Part shown: piece by piece, positions 1 through 14,294 of the stretch
How positions within the stretch are numbered: position 1 is the stretch's first letter
Layout: each line of letters starts with the position of its first letter
DNA from: Larimichthys crocea
Lineage: Eukaryota > Chordata > Actinopteri > Sciaenidae
Length of the DNA: 64,000 bases
Assembly: GCF_000972845.2 (NCBI RefSeq)
Contig: NC_040018.1
Location: 10,513,157 to 10,577,156 of the forward strand
Reading direction: 5' to 3'
The notes under the pieces: generated by a model
Databases searched by the model: none
Seen by the model: the letters and a program-made list of their open reading frames with translations, nothing else
What the model was told of the DNA's origin: nothing
Made by a program: the position numbers and the translations under genes

Positions 1-2536
1 AAAGGCGAGGTCTGGAAATGAGGTCAGACTTGCGGTGGTTGCTTTCTTCTCCTGTCTCCTCCTGCCCCCGCCCACCCTACCTCCCCCCTTTTCTCCCTCT
101 CCCACCTTCTGCTTCCCTTCCTGTTCCCCTGCCAACTCTTTTCCTTTTTACAGGTAAAGCTAATTAGCTTGCAAGCGGATTGAGTAATCCTCTGTCTGGC
201 TGTTTTGTTGAGGTCTTGTTTTGTTTGTTTGTAGAGTTATGTTTGGCATAAAGTGAGCAGCCTGTGTTGATTCCTCTCAGGTGATTATTAAGAATGGCTT
301 CAAGAGGTCTGTGGTTCTATTGATGTTTCCACTGCAGCGGAGACTTTTGTGGACTGTGTGTGTGTGCAGGCATGAGCTTGTGCCTGTTTGAGTCAATGTG
401 TTCCTGTCTTGCCTTTAAGTAGGTTAAAATGGATCAATAGCAACCATAGGAAACACTCTCTAGAGTGGAGTCACTCGCTCACTCCTTCTCTTACATACAC
501 ACTCACTTTCTTAATATCCTCCACCAGCTAAGCAGCAGACAACTCAGCTCTTAATTCACGTATTGACAGAGGTTTTATTAATAAATTTCTACTGTATTTA
601 TGGCATCTAATTGGCCTGATTTTGTTGTGTCGCTTACAGTTTTGGAGCATTCCAGATTAACAGCAGTGTGGCTTTCTAGGTCATATTGCCCTTGTTGAGA
701 TGTAAATATGTGAGATTAGTTCAACCTAGTTCTTTCCATCGTATTATTATCTCATTCTGCTGCCCCTTTCTTCTTTTTCTTCCTACTTGCCAGCTTCCTT
801 TTTTTGTCTTTTTACCGACCTAGAGAACAGAGACAGGGTCGCACCTTCCCGTCCTATGTTTGTCCTCTCCCCGATGCCGTCTTGCAAGAATAACCATAGA
901 ACAATCCTATCTGGACAATTGTCATTCTTTCTCCGCACTGCACAGATCTTTTCCCACCCAGAATGTGGGAAACATTTTTAACCTGCCCGTACTCCTCAAA
1001 ATGGCACTCAATCTTGTTGAATCATCGAAACCAGAAATGCTACAAGCTCCCGACGTGAGAGGGGAAGCGGGAAATGATGATGGAGGAGGGCATGAAAGGG
1101 GAGAGAGAGACATTCCCTGAATTGCACCGTAAAATGGATTTTGGAGACTCTCTGAGGGAGAGGAGTCTGTTTTTGTCATTTTGTAGATGTTTTTTTTTTT
1201 TTTTGCTGGACAAGGTGAAGAACTCTTCACCTCGTTCAGAGGGCGAGAGGCTGAGAGATTGTTTAGCTGTTGTCATCTCTTATTTACCAGGTGTGCTCTA
1301 CAGTTATAATTCACTTCTTTACACAAAACAGCACAACTTTTTTTATATTTTGAAAAGAACCGTAGGATCATATTGATCATTATGGCCAGATTCGTCTTGT
1401 CTAACCTTCTTGGTTGTTATCCCACTTGTCCACTGACAAACAGCTACTTTTTGCGGGCTGTTGGTTTTCCCTGCCGGGCTGAGCACGAGCGATGTGAGTG
1501 TGTGTGATGGACATTGCCAATCAGGACCGGAGTGGATTAGATCAATATGAAGTGAGAGAATCACTCTTTAATCAGGACCTGACCTGCTCTTTATTGGGAG
1601 AGCAGTGGTCTGTGAAATGGCATAATAGCCTTAAGGCAGGCAGACACACACACACACACACAGAAGGCCACTGAGACCTTCTCAGTGCATCCCCATGTGC
1701 ACTCTTTGCTATAATTACTTAACTCGTGAGGTCACACTCACACACATACAAAGCTGGAGACTGCAGGTGATTTCAGGTCATGTGGGAATTTTCAGTTTGT
1801 AACACTTTTTTTTTTTTACACGTTTCTTATTAATGGTTTCACTTTAACATGACTGCAGCTCGCCTCATTTTGACAGTCCTTATTGTATTTCATAATTTCT
1901 CACCTCACTTATGACATTTTATGCAACTGTGCTGCAATAAAAAGCCTTGTCAAGAACTCAGCAGTGGTTAGGACTGAATTCTGCTGTACAGTCAGTACTT
2001 TGTTTGTTATGTGGAGTATGATTGGCATTGTGTGTGTCAGGGGGAGGGTGATATTGGGATTTTTTGGGTTGCTGTTGATGCTGCAGATCAGCATCATCCA
2101 AAAATGACTCCTTTGGATAGATTGTAGTGTATTCTGGGTACAGTTTCTAATCTAACAAGTCTACAAAAGTCCAAAAACGGTTCTCTTACTTGGAGTTTAC
2201 TTGATGTTAGGGAAAACAGCTGCATCAGGCCGCTGCCCCAAAAATCCACATTACTGTCCAAGTAAGGTGACTGCTGAGACGAATGGCTTTCAGTTTAGCG
2301 TTTTTACGAGCTCAGCAAACCATTCAGTGACCAGTTGTGCCCCGCAGACGGAGGTTAATGCCATCTTGGAAGTGAGCACTCCCACTGTGGTAGAAATCCT
2401 GCACTGAAGGTTGATGAAGATCACTCCACTGGCTGCGTGAGAGCTCGACAAAAATCTTCCCATCGTGCTTTCAAACCGACTGTTTCCCCGTGTACTCATG
2501 TGTCTTTTTGTGTGTTTCTGCTTGATTTGTTGACAG
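1..2536 (+). other. ACSF3 intron (5' end outside window)
   Basis: No ACSF3 exon for the segment before GAVGLPLP was found here, in particular no G-M-T-E-type AMP-binding motif in any frame. The stretch holds pyrimidine-rich sequence at 40-150, a poly(T) run near 1190-1205 and a short (CA)n near 1645-1662. Nothing else was recognised. Confidence 0.6.
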
Positions 2537-2634
2537 GGGCTGTGGGATTGCCACTTCCTAGTGTTGAAGTTCGGATTGTCATGAATAACACAACCAACAC
2601 TACAATTGTGGAGGGCAATCACAGAGAGACTCAG
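2537..2634 (+). CDS. acsf3: ACSF3 exon (first in window)
   Basis: The exon follows acceptor TTGACAG and ends at donor CAG|GTAATC. It enters with two bases of a split Gly codon and ends on a complete codon. It encodes [15 protein letters not shown] followed by a polar, less conserved stretch ([18 protein letters not shown]), which corresponds to a variable loop of the large domain. Confidence 0.88.
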
Positions 2635-3404
2635 GTAATCAATGAGCTCTAGGCTGATTTTTCCTGCGGACAGTGGATGAAAAACTAAAGATTTATTTTT
2701 TAATTTCAAACTGCAGATTCCACTGCACAAGCCAGGATACAGATAGTGACTGCATATTTTCCAGAAATAAATTCAACATATGGAATAATATCTTTTTTTA
2801 AGTGTATTTATTACCAATGGAAATACAGTATTTTGGCTTCATAGCTCTGCATGCAGGTTGGATTCGCTTTAGCATGTGTTGTCTTGCTGTTGTTGGCGTC
2901 ATCATCAAGTGAATAGTCCATCCATCCATTCATTTTCTGTAACCGCTTATCCTCGTCAGGATCATTTAAGCATCATTCACTCTGTGAATTTATATCGCAG
3001 GTACGTCCAGGTCTGGAGGGGAAGGAAGGGGAGCTTCTGGTTCGTGGGCCGTCTGTCTTTAAGGAGTACTGGAACAAACCCCAAGAGACCAAAGAGTCTT
3101 TCACTGATGACGGCTGGTTCAAAACAGGTACCAAATGCTCCACCTCCACCTCATTTTTCTCTTTACTCGCACTTCAACACATGCACGCACGCATTTCACA
3201 CACATTCCCTCGGAGGGAGCAAAGTCTGCCACTAATTGCATCTACATGAGTTGTACTGTCAGAATTCACAGGAGGGGGGAAAGATGTCAAAAAATTGTTC
3301 ATCTCTGCTGCAGACTGCACTTTCAGGGCTTCCTTTTAAACACTTGAAAAACCAGGAGTCCAGTTCAGGAAAGCATACACACACTTACAAATTGAGTATG
3401 TTTG

Positions 3405-3462
<58 letters not shown>

Positions 3463-3615
3463 ACAATTTGGGGGGGACTATGAGGGAGTGATAAATGGAC
3501 TATGTGTGTTTTTGGTGCTGCAGGGCATTTTTCCTCCTAAGTGGTTGTGACTGCTCTGGGTCTTGAGAAACCAAGTATTGCTCTCTCGCTCGTCCTCTCC
3601 CTCTCTCCCTCTTTC

Positions 3616-3648
<33 letters not shown>

Positions 3649-6600
3649 GCAGCACACAGGGAGGCTGTCATCAGAGGCTCTCTCACCCTGCAGCCCAGCA
3701 ATTCTCTTTCTGCCACCCCCCAAAGGAGCTCAGCTTTACTGCAAAGCCACCGGGAGACCGGCGTTAGGTTGGCTTGGGGAGGGGAGGGAAATGGAGGGGG
3801 AGTACAGGAGGGATGGCAGAAGCAGTTGGAGCTTTTAATTCTCATGTAGACAACAGGAGATAAGAGCCAGAAGCAAACGAGTGAGGAAAGAGCTGGAAGT
3901 ATCGAGCTTGGAGATGTAGTGGTGGACGGGTTAGAAGGAGTCCACAAAGGGTGGCGTGTAAGGCTCCAGAGAGAGTGGGGATGGACAAGGGTAGAGATGG
4001 GGAGCCGGTGGTGGGTGGAGGGGGGAGGGAGAGGGGGAGGGCGGGTGTAAAGAAGCAGGGAAGGAGCGAGTGACGGAGAGCGAAGCAGGGCGAGGCAGTG
4101 GGAGAGCAGGGCAGAGTGTGTTTAATTGGCTTTGCAGGCTGGAAGGACAGAGATCCAGAGCACAGCACGCTGCTGTCACACTCCATTACAGCCACTGGCC
4201 ACATAATGAGAGCCTGCGCAATCAGCTCCCCACAGACCGGTCCCTCAAGCCACACACACACACACACACACACATACACACACATACACACACCATGGAC
4301 TTCTCTATAGGAAGCTATCAAACACGTTCTTTGCCCACCCACCTGCCTGTGTGCCCTGATGCCAACTTAAACACACACACAGTTAGGATTAGGAGGAGCT
4401 TTTCGGGCTGTTCTGTTTATTTTTCGCACAGACAATTTTAGAAGACAGCTGAATCATTCAAGCTCATCTTTTATGAGTCATCGCTCCTAATGATGAGCAG
4501 TTGTGTTTAAAAATATCTGGTTTATTAACTAAAAGGTGTTTATAGGGAGACATCAGCGTCTGTTCTTGTGTTCTGTATATGCGGGGGGGCAAAAAAAAGT
4601 CTTTCTGGAGCCGCATGAAATCTGATACTTTGTTGGTTGAAGCTGAAGACTAGAAGTTTCAAAATATAAATCTGGAGTTAGAAAGAAGGGAGCCTCGTCG
4701 ACGTCTCAATCTCTGCTTGAACGGTTTGAGGCTGCATTAGCTGCTGCGAGCATGACCTGTATCTCTGACTGAACTGTTTGAGGCAGAGTTGCATTGTGGG
4801 CAGTCTCAGAACGCATTAGTTATCGCCCGATGACGATTCAGCCTGTGGGAGCAACGGCCAGTGTTTTTGGGCTGGTGATGTAGTCAGCAGATATTTATAA
4901 AACAGTTAATGAATATCTGGGGCCAAGACTTCCTCTGTAGTCCAATTAGCAACTGATATGACAAGAAAGACACATTTTAATCACTACAGACAGATATTTG
5001 CATTTGTTAATTGATAGCTGAGCGATAATAGTTTTGCCTTTCAGCCAATGTTTTCCACCTTATTTGCTCTCTACACAGACTGTTGCAACCAAAGTCAGTC
5101 ACTTTTCTTCTCCATATTAATGGCATCCAAGGCTCATGGAAGATGTAGTATTTAGAACCATCTCCATCATACTGGAGTGATGCAGAACAATAAGTTTTAA
5201 TAATTTCATCTGATGACTATAACGTAAGACCATAACTATGGTTTACAGTGGGGCGGGGGGACTAATCCCACTTCCCAGCACCACACAAACAACTGATTTA
5301 TAGAGGCACATGCTCATATGGACAGTAAACTCCCACACGAATCACTCTTATCCACACACAATCCTGTCATGTTCACACAAACCCTCTCTGTGTGGATATC
5401 TGAGGTGGGGGGTGTTAGATGGAGACTCCTTGCTCTTAACCCTCTTCTTAGCTTCCTGCCTCCCCTCTCACACTCTTACCCTTTTTACCCTCACACCTGC
5501 TCCCATTTCACACTCCACCTTTCTCTCTGACACTCTTTGTCTCATCCTCACACTCCATCTCTGGCTTGCTAACTCTCGCCTGATCTCTTGTCACCTTCCC
5601 ACTGAGCTCTCCTGTATCTCACTTTTTTCTACATCCTCCAGGATTTGACCTTCAGGTCAGGATTGAAAAATGAAAGGTGTTCAGCAACTAGACTGCTTTA
5701 CAGGAATATGACAGAAATTTACTTTTTTGGACGCAGGCTGTCAAAATTAATGTGTTAACTTTTCCCATGAATGCAGTTAAGTATGGAGAACACCTCATAC
5801 ATCCACTTACTGTATGTGACCACAGTGAAGGGAAGTTCCTGTCCTGAATTTAGCCTCTGAAGCACTGTCTACTCCCAAACTCCCATCCCATCCATCAGTC
5901 GGCCAGTTGTAGTGAAGCAGGCTTTTTATGCAGCCCGAGTGACTTTTACAGTAGCTGAGACATGGAGGATGTGGAAAAAAAAAAGTATCTGATGGCCCTT
6001 TAGACACAGTCTAAGATATACTGTATGTAAAGTTAAATCACAATATAGGTAATGTACACTGATGGTCAGGTTCATTAGGTTAAACATATTTAATTTAAAA
6101 GACAACTTTTCAAAGCAAAATGTAAAAAAAAATCATCCAATTATAATTACTTTTTTCAATCAACAGGTTCAATATCTGAGCTTCAACATACAGTAGTTTT
6201 AATGCATAAATCTTTCAGACCTTTAATAAAACTCAGAGATAATGGTAAAGTTACCATTCAAATGTAGTAAAACATTTTAACAATATTCCCAGAATGCAAT
6301 AGTAGGAGGAGAATGCATTGAGAAAAAGTTAGTGGCCGCAGTTGGGTGCCTTTAAACCACAGCAAAGGGAGAGTGGTTTAATCGCACTTCAAACCATATC
6401 AATATATATTATGTAAATATATATATATATATAATGAAAAAATCACCAATCTAACCTTACACTATGGAAACTGTGTGAGAAATGTGATGGAACTATAGCA
6501 TTTACATTTGTTTCCAGATTTTCAGTCAGATGTTCATGTATGTCATGATGTATTCACCTGTTTCCATTTTATTTCGTCACATTTTACTTTCATCAATGCA

Positions 6601-9600
6601 TTTGAGGGAATTTGGGGAAATTTCCACTCAGGTTCCCTTTTTTTTATATATATATATATTTTTTTGCACAAATTGAAAATGTGTCTAAAAACAGGATGGA
6701 ATGGAAATGTACTTACTGTTGGACAAAAGTCCTGTTCCTCCCTGTTATCCAAAGCTAGATTAAATAAAGCACTTCAGGCTACTACAGTCATAACCTAAAA
6801 AGTCCATTCTGTGAGATCATCCAGCTGAAATCCATTGAGCTGGAACTGAAAAAGGGGATCTATTATAGCGGGGCACACTGGTAGCTCATCTGGCAGAGTA
6901 TGCACCCCGTGTCCTTACTGCAGCGGCCTGGGTTAGATTCAACCTGTGGCCCTTTGCTTCATGTCTCTCTTCCTAGTTTCCTGTCCATATTTAGCTGTCT
7001 AGAAATAAAGGCACAAAAGCCCCCTTTTTATACACTGCTTTAAAAAATTAAAGGAACACTTTTTAATCAGAGTATAGCATCAAGTCAATTCAATTTCTGG
7101 GATATTGATCCGGTCAGGTAAGTAGTTGGAGGGATTGTTTACCATTTTCATCTGTTTTGGTGTTAATGAAATTAACATCAGGTACACTAGAGGGGCAACA
7201 ATGAGATGACCCCCAAAACAGGAATGGCTTTACAGGTGCTTACATTTTTACCTGCTCATCTTTTCTGACCAATTTCTTATTAGTTTTGCATTTGCCTAGA
7301 ATCAGTGTCACTACTGGTAGTATGGTGCAGTACCTGGACCCTACAGAGGTTGCACAGGTAGTCCAACTCTTTCAGGGTGGCACATCAATATGTGTCATTG
7401 CCAGAAGGTTTGCTGTGTCTCCCAGCACAGTCTCAGGAGCATTGAGGAGATTCCAGGAGACTTACTGTTACTCTAGGAGAGCTGGACAGGGCCGTAGAAG
7501 GTCCTTAACCCATCAGCAGGACCAGTATCTGCTCCTTTGTGCAAGGAGGAACAGGATGAGCGCTGCCAGAGCCCTACAAAGACCTACAGGAGGCCACTGG
7601 TGTGAATGTCTCTGACCAAACAATCAGAAACAGACTTCATGAGGGTGGCCTGAGGGCCCAATGTCCTGTACTGGACCCTGTGCTCACTGCCAGGCACCGT
7701 GGAGCTCGACTGGCATTTGCCACAGAACACCACAATTGGCAGGTCTGCCACTGGTGCCCTGTGATTTCACAGATGAGAGCAGGTTCAACCTGAGCACATG
7801 TGATAGACGCCGTGGAGAACGTTATGCTGCCTGCAACATCATTCAGCATGACCGGTTTGGTGGTGGGTCAGTGATGGTCTGGGGAGGCATATCCTTGGAA
7901 GGACGCACAGACCTCTACAGGTTAGACAACGGAACCCTGACTGCTATTAGGTCAGAATGAAATTCTTGGGCCCATTGTCAGACCCTACGATGGTGCAGTG
8001 GGTCCTGGTTTCCTCCTCGTGCACGACAATGCCCAGCCTCATGTGGCGAGAGTATGCAGGCAGTTCCTGGAACATGAAGGAATTGATACCATTGACTGAC
8101 CCCTATGCTCGACTGATCTAAATCCAATAGATCTCCAATGCCGCCAGGTTGCACCTCAGACTGTCCAGGAGTTCAGTGATGCCCTGGTCCAGATCTGGGA
8201 GGAAATCCCCCAGGACACCATCCGTCGTCTCATTAGGAGCATGCCCCGACGTTGTCAGGCATTCATACAAGCACGTGGAGACCATACAAACTAATGAGTA
8301 CCATTATGAGTTGCTGCAAAGAAATTTTGGCAAAATGGACTAGCCTGACACATCATTTTTTTTGCTTCGATTTTGGGGATGTCTTTGATTTCAGCCCTCT
8401 GTAGGTTGATAGTTTTCATCTCCATTAATGATGTGGCATCCTTTCGTTCCTTAACACATTACCCAGTCCATATCAGGAAAGATATCCAGCGTGATTTGAT
8501 TTATGTGAGATCTGTATTGTGTGTTATATAGATATATATATATATATAATAGTATATATATATTATATATATAATATCTATATATATATATATATATATT
8601 CTCAAAAATCCATCGTAGTTGAAAAGGTCTTAAAAACCTTTCTATTTGCACCGTGTGTCTGCCACACAGTGGAAGATGAAGTCTGAGAAGAAAATAAAGC
8701 TAATAGGTGAGACTGACAGGCCAATGGGAAGAGGACTGCTAAAGAAAAGTAGAGTCTAAAAAGTGAAGAAGGAGTGTGAGAGGTTGGATCAATAAGTTCT
8801 CAGCTGGCGAGAGGTGTCTTCTCCGAGCGGGTCTTGCCTAGCATGACTGGCAGCTCAATAGGGAAGCTGTCACCTTCTCCTGAGCGCTCTTACTTTCATC
8901 TCATCTTCACAAGCATCTCTGAGCACATTGATCCCCTCTCACCTTTTTCTAACCCTCTTTTTGTGCTCGCTGTACAGTCCATATGCTGCTGTACAGAGCT
9001 ACAGTGTGACTTCAGCTCAAGTTGACAAGGACTGTAAAGGCTTTTGTTGTTGGATTCGGTGCGCACATGTAAATACAACGAGTCAGGGGGGCAACAAAGA
9101 AAAAGTCGCAGTAGTTTTGGGTTCAATCAGTGCCTCTTAACTTTTCTATCCAGAAATGGATTATAATGAAATAAACCATATAAGACTGCAAACTTGTCAT
9201 ATGATATATGATTAAGTTGTTTTGATTTAGTGAATGTTAGCCAAAGTGCTAACTAAAAGTTAACGTAAAGACAATCAAATGTAAGATAATATCATCTAAT
9301 CCTATCGTAACAATTACTTCTGACGTTGTCATAAACATCATTTTGTCAATAATCAGTAATGCCAGTTTCATATTTTTTAAGGGTCCTGATCTTAAACTAC
9401 CTTTAACAGAAGTAATATTACATTATTTCTAGGGTGTGCATTTCTCTGTATCCTTATGCTAATACTGACAGTAAATCCACATTTTAAAGCTGCTTGGGGA
9501 GGGGCTTTGTCACCTTTTTCACCCCTGATGAGTTTGCACCCGTGCCATAAATAAATGTATGAATACATAAATTAGTAAGGACTTGTGGGAAGAGAGGGAA

Positions 9601-12600
9601 GCTTGGGCATTTTTTTTTTCCAAATGAATAATCGAGGTATAGTTGTATCAGTTAGTGTAGAATACACTTCGTTTGGGGGCTGACTATTAACCCTGCTCTA
9701 TCTGATGTTTAATTATTTTTTTTAATTATCTTGGAAGGACTCAGACTTGGGGGCAGAAATGTTAAAGAGGGGGTTAAATGTTTGTTGTTTTACCTTAATT
9801 TCTCACTCTTAATGGCTTTTACCTGCAGAACCTGTGATACAAGTTAATCCTGTAAGAGAAGGGAAGGTTTATATTACAGTTTATATTATAAGCTTACCGT
9901 ATGCTGCAGCACAGGCATTCTGCCCTCTTGTTAAAGCATGTGTGTTTCATCTGTGTCTGCTTGTGTGTGACCGAGCGAGATGTAACCCCAGCTGTAAAGG
10001 TGAGCTTCAGGTCTGCAGGGTACATTCTGTCCATGGATGGACGGACGGACGGACGGACGGACGGACAGACGGCTTATATCCTGCAGAGCCATCACTAGTC
10101 ATTTGTGCATTGCTCTTTTGCTTCCAGCTGCGCTCTCCTCTTCCCTGCCTCTATCCCTCTCTGTGTTCCCAATGTCATACTTCGCCCCAAGTCACATTGT
10201 GTCCTCTTAAGTCCAATGTCAAAGCTCCCTGTGGGATACACCAACACCACCACCCTCCCAGCACTTTGTTTTAGAAAAGACAGTGTAGCATTTACAGCCA
10301 AGGTGTCAACATGCGGTGCTCCTGATTTAATGAACACCAGTTGCAGGTAAATGTAGTTAAACACTGCATCATGTGAGCCAGTTTCGGGCAAATCAATGAA
10401 GCAGTTGACACCCTTCCATCCATGCTTTCTTTCTTTTGCTCTGGTAAAAGCAACAACAGGTACTTTGATTTCAAAACTCATCTGACTTTTGGAATCCTGT
10501 TTTGCTCACTGTTCAGGCTTTACGACTGCTGTTCTTTTCCAGCGTCGATATATGTCTTGGGTGACTATCAGATTTGTGTGATTCAGTGCCGAGAAGGAGC
10601 ATGTAAACTGCAGTCAAGTAGTTTGCTTGATGAACATAGCAGATTTGAGACAGACATCAATCCTCAAGTTGAGCCTGTTATCTGTTGGTGGAGAGGCATC
10701 CCAGCGAGGAATATAATCAGTAGCATTAACATAAAGCAATTCAAGCTTCTTTAATTGCATTATATTAAACAAATTAGATCACTCATCCAAGTGCAAAGTG
10801 CTTTCTTGTACAATATTAATTACTAAAAAAAGGAGCTGTGACAAAAGTTAAGGATGATAAATAATGTCAGAGCTGAGATTTCACTGCTTGGCTGTCGGTT
10901 ATTTATCCTCATTAACTCTTCCATCTAGTCATCGGGGCTTTAATGTGGAACATTAATATTCATATATGCTAAGTGTTTACAGTCACTCTGAGAAGAGGCA
11001 CGACTCACATTTAGACCTCTCTCATCTTCTGTGCAGATAAGGCTCTCCTCTCCACAGTGAAGGAGGCCACTCGGCTTTAACCTGCAGTGTGAGAGTTTAG
11101 GTTGTGATGAATGAGGTAAAGCACCGTGGCTCCACTTGTACTCGCAGAGGAGGAGCCTCTCCTCATCGGGCTCACTTGAAACACTCTAGTGATGCTAGTG
11201 CAGAGACCTGGATAAACAAAACTCCAAACTAACTTTTAAATTATGGTTGGTAATTTTTTAGAACTATTCCCGAGCTCAACAGTCTGGGAACCACAAGTTT
11301 CTGTTGAAACCTGACGGTTTTGAAAAGTTGAGTTTCTTCAAAGGTGGTATACAGAGAATTACACTGTAGCTCGGCTGCACTTATTGAACCGTTACAATAC
11401 CATTATTATTATTCCCTACACGGCCTATGGAACCTTCAGCGTAAGCGTCTCAAAGTGGGTCTTTGTGATTGAGTGGCGATTGTCGCTTGTGAAGACAGCA
11501 TTTACAGTAGCAGGTCAATTAGAGGCTAGTTTAAGATGTGCAAATGTAACCTTTACAACATGTTGGCCAACAGTGGTCATACTATTATATAGTATAGCAT
11601 GAGGTTATTGTTACTCATGCATGAATGTAAAACCAGGATTGGTATAGTTGGTTGAAGGTACTGTATAATTATTATTGTATTATTATTATTATGTATAATT
11701 ATTTCCCTTACCTCAGATACAGTACTTGAGTAAATGTACTTACATTTCACCACTGTTGACTACATGCTATGACAACACCCAGGTCACTGAATTTAAAGTT
11801 TATGATCAATTTAAACATTTGACTAAAAGCTGGTTTTACAACAGTTATATATTAATAGACAGAAGTATAAATCAGAAATAAATCAACTTTATCAAAAGGC
11901 AGTTTTGTTTGTTTTGTTATTAGATTTATATATTTTTACCTGACTTGAGTGTCTAGTGTAGCCTGACACAGAAGTGTACTTCAGGCTTAAATGATAAACC
12001 TTGAATAAACTATGAAACGTGATGTAAAGAAATAATTCATGATTTTATTTGACAACAGTATATAAGTATGTCAAGATAAAAAAGGACACATCTGCTTTGT
12101 TTGTGAGGAGATTAAAAATGTCACTTAAATTTTAAAGCTGTTAGATTCAACAGAATGTTTAAAGTACTGAACATTTGTAGGTGACACGTTTTTGTTTTAA
12201 TTTCACTCTCATGAAGGGAATCACAGACATGTTGTTTCACAGCTAGATGATATATTTTTAGAATGTAACAGCAGATTGTTTTTATTTTAACCACCACCAC
12301 TGTGTTTCTGGAATAGGATTTTTAGCCACATGCTGCCCGTGGATGACTGTGTGTTTCTTCCCTTTGGTGAAATGTTGCGGTCTGTGTTTGAGTATGCAGA
12401 AAGCCAGAATGAGAACATGAAAGTCTTTTCATTTTATCACTCAAAGTGCACTTTACAAGAGCTTACATGGCAGCCACATCTCCAGGGTTGAGTGTGTGGG
12501 GGTTACAGACAAACAAATAGATGGTACTTAGATGAAGAACAGACTGAAATCACATTCAATTACAAACACTCATATAAGAGTTATTTCTGTATATTTCAGA

Positions 12601-14263
12601 AACAGCAGAAATCTGTTAAGGGGCTGGAAGGTACTGACAAACTAATAGATGACTCCTGTCACCTCACCAAAAACTGTTTTTTGTGCATTTTGAGTTGCCT
12701 CCCTGACACCTCTAGCTGTAATGCTAGTGGCAGACAGGCTGAAGTGTTTTTGTGATGTTGGCCTTTGTCATATGTCACACTCTGCCCTTTTCTCTCACAC
12801 TCTTTCTGTCTGAGCAGAAAGTCCAGACAGTGTGTGTGTGTGTGTGTGCCAGTGTGCCAGTTCTGTATAGTTATATGGTACGTTATAAGGGCCTCTAGAA
12901 ACACACTTATACCGAAGCACGTGTGCGCAAGAACACAGCCCATTAATGACAGCAAGTAATGATTTTGTGGAAAGTCATTGAAAATACCCCACAGCTACTT
13001 TTCAATCTTGTCAAATCACAGTTCACGTGTTCTGAGGTAACATAAATGGCACCATCACTGCAGAGCCCCCCCGTGCTGCTTCCCTGCCAGCTCTGAGAGT
13101 TTGTTGAGTGGGTACTCATGGAGAGAGGCAAACAGTTTGTTTGATGGGTAAAGAGCCCACAGCCTGGTGCAGCCAGGAGGATCTTACCTGCCTCTACTGG
13201 GAAAAATGTAACAACATCACATGTAGTGAGTATTTATATAATCTGTCGTTGTAGTCCGAGTCGTTTGATGCCGAAAATGTCAGAAAAAGGTGAAAAGTGT
13301 TTCCCAAAGTTCAAGATGATGTCCTCAAATGTCTTGACAACCCACAGATATTCAGTTTACTGTCATAAAGCACTAAAGAAACATTACGTTTTTATATCTG
13401 AGGAGCTGAAATCAGAGAATTTGGGCTAGTATGAAAGTATGAAAATAGCAATTAAATTAATAGTTGGCAAATAATCTTTGCAGCTCTATTACATATTCTC
13501 TTCCAGTTGCAGTAAAAGATGACATGGCTGTTTTATGCTCTATGGAGGGCACGTGTTGTTAGAATGTATTTTGCTCTTACATTTTCAGTCTTTACAGCTG
13601 GCTGCTCCTCTGTCACTGCAAACAATTCATACTTCTCCTCTTTTGGCCACCTCGTTTGCTCAGTGTAATAGGTTTGCTTTGCCGTGGAAACTGTCATGAA
13701 TTACGCCAACGTCTTCGAGCAACCAAAAAAAAAAAAAAAAGAAGCCTGAGAACGGAGGCCAATCACCGGAGTTTTGTTAAAATGTTAAAATGTCACACTC
13801 CAGCAGAAATTCCTCTCAAGGCAATTTTGCATTAATCTGAAAAATTGCTGTAGCTGGAATTTTTTTTTAAAACCCCGTTGATAACACACTTCTCTGCACA
13901 ATGTTGTTTTTCCTGTTAAGAAAATGATAATTAATGGCTTAAAAAATAATTTTGTGTTGACTGTCTGAAATTTCAATTACGCTGTAGCAGAACCAAGTTT
14001 TCTGCAGAGCCGACTAATGTCATTTTCCGAAAGACATTATGGAAGTTTTTCTCTGCCCTCCATCCTCCAGTCAAAGTCTTGATCTGTTTTTATTTCTTCT
14101 TTTTTTCTCCACACTGTGTGCCTTCACTTCCTTTAATGCCTCAGAATGAGATGAAAGCCCAGTGCAATTAGGCTTCTTATCGTTTTAATTAAGAAACCCA
14201 TTCGGCCATATCTGCCTCCGACGCCATAACACATAATGGCAGAGAGTCTCTGATGCCTGAAGT

Positions 14264-14294
<31 letters not shown>

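Noticed and set aside
1..2536. Search for further upstream ACSF3 exons
   Set aside because: No frame encodes the conserved AMP-binding core or the segment expected before GAVGLPLP, so earlier exons must lie outside the window.
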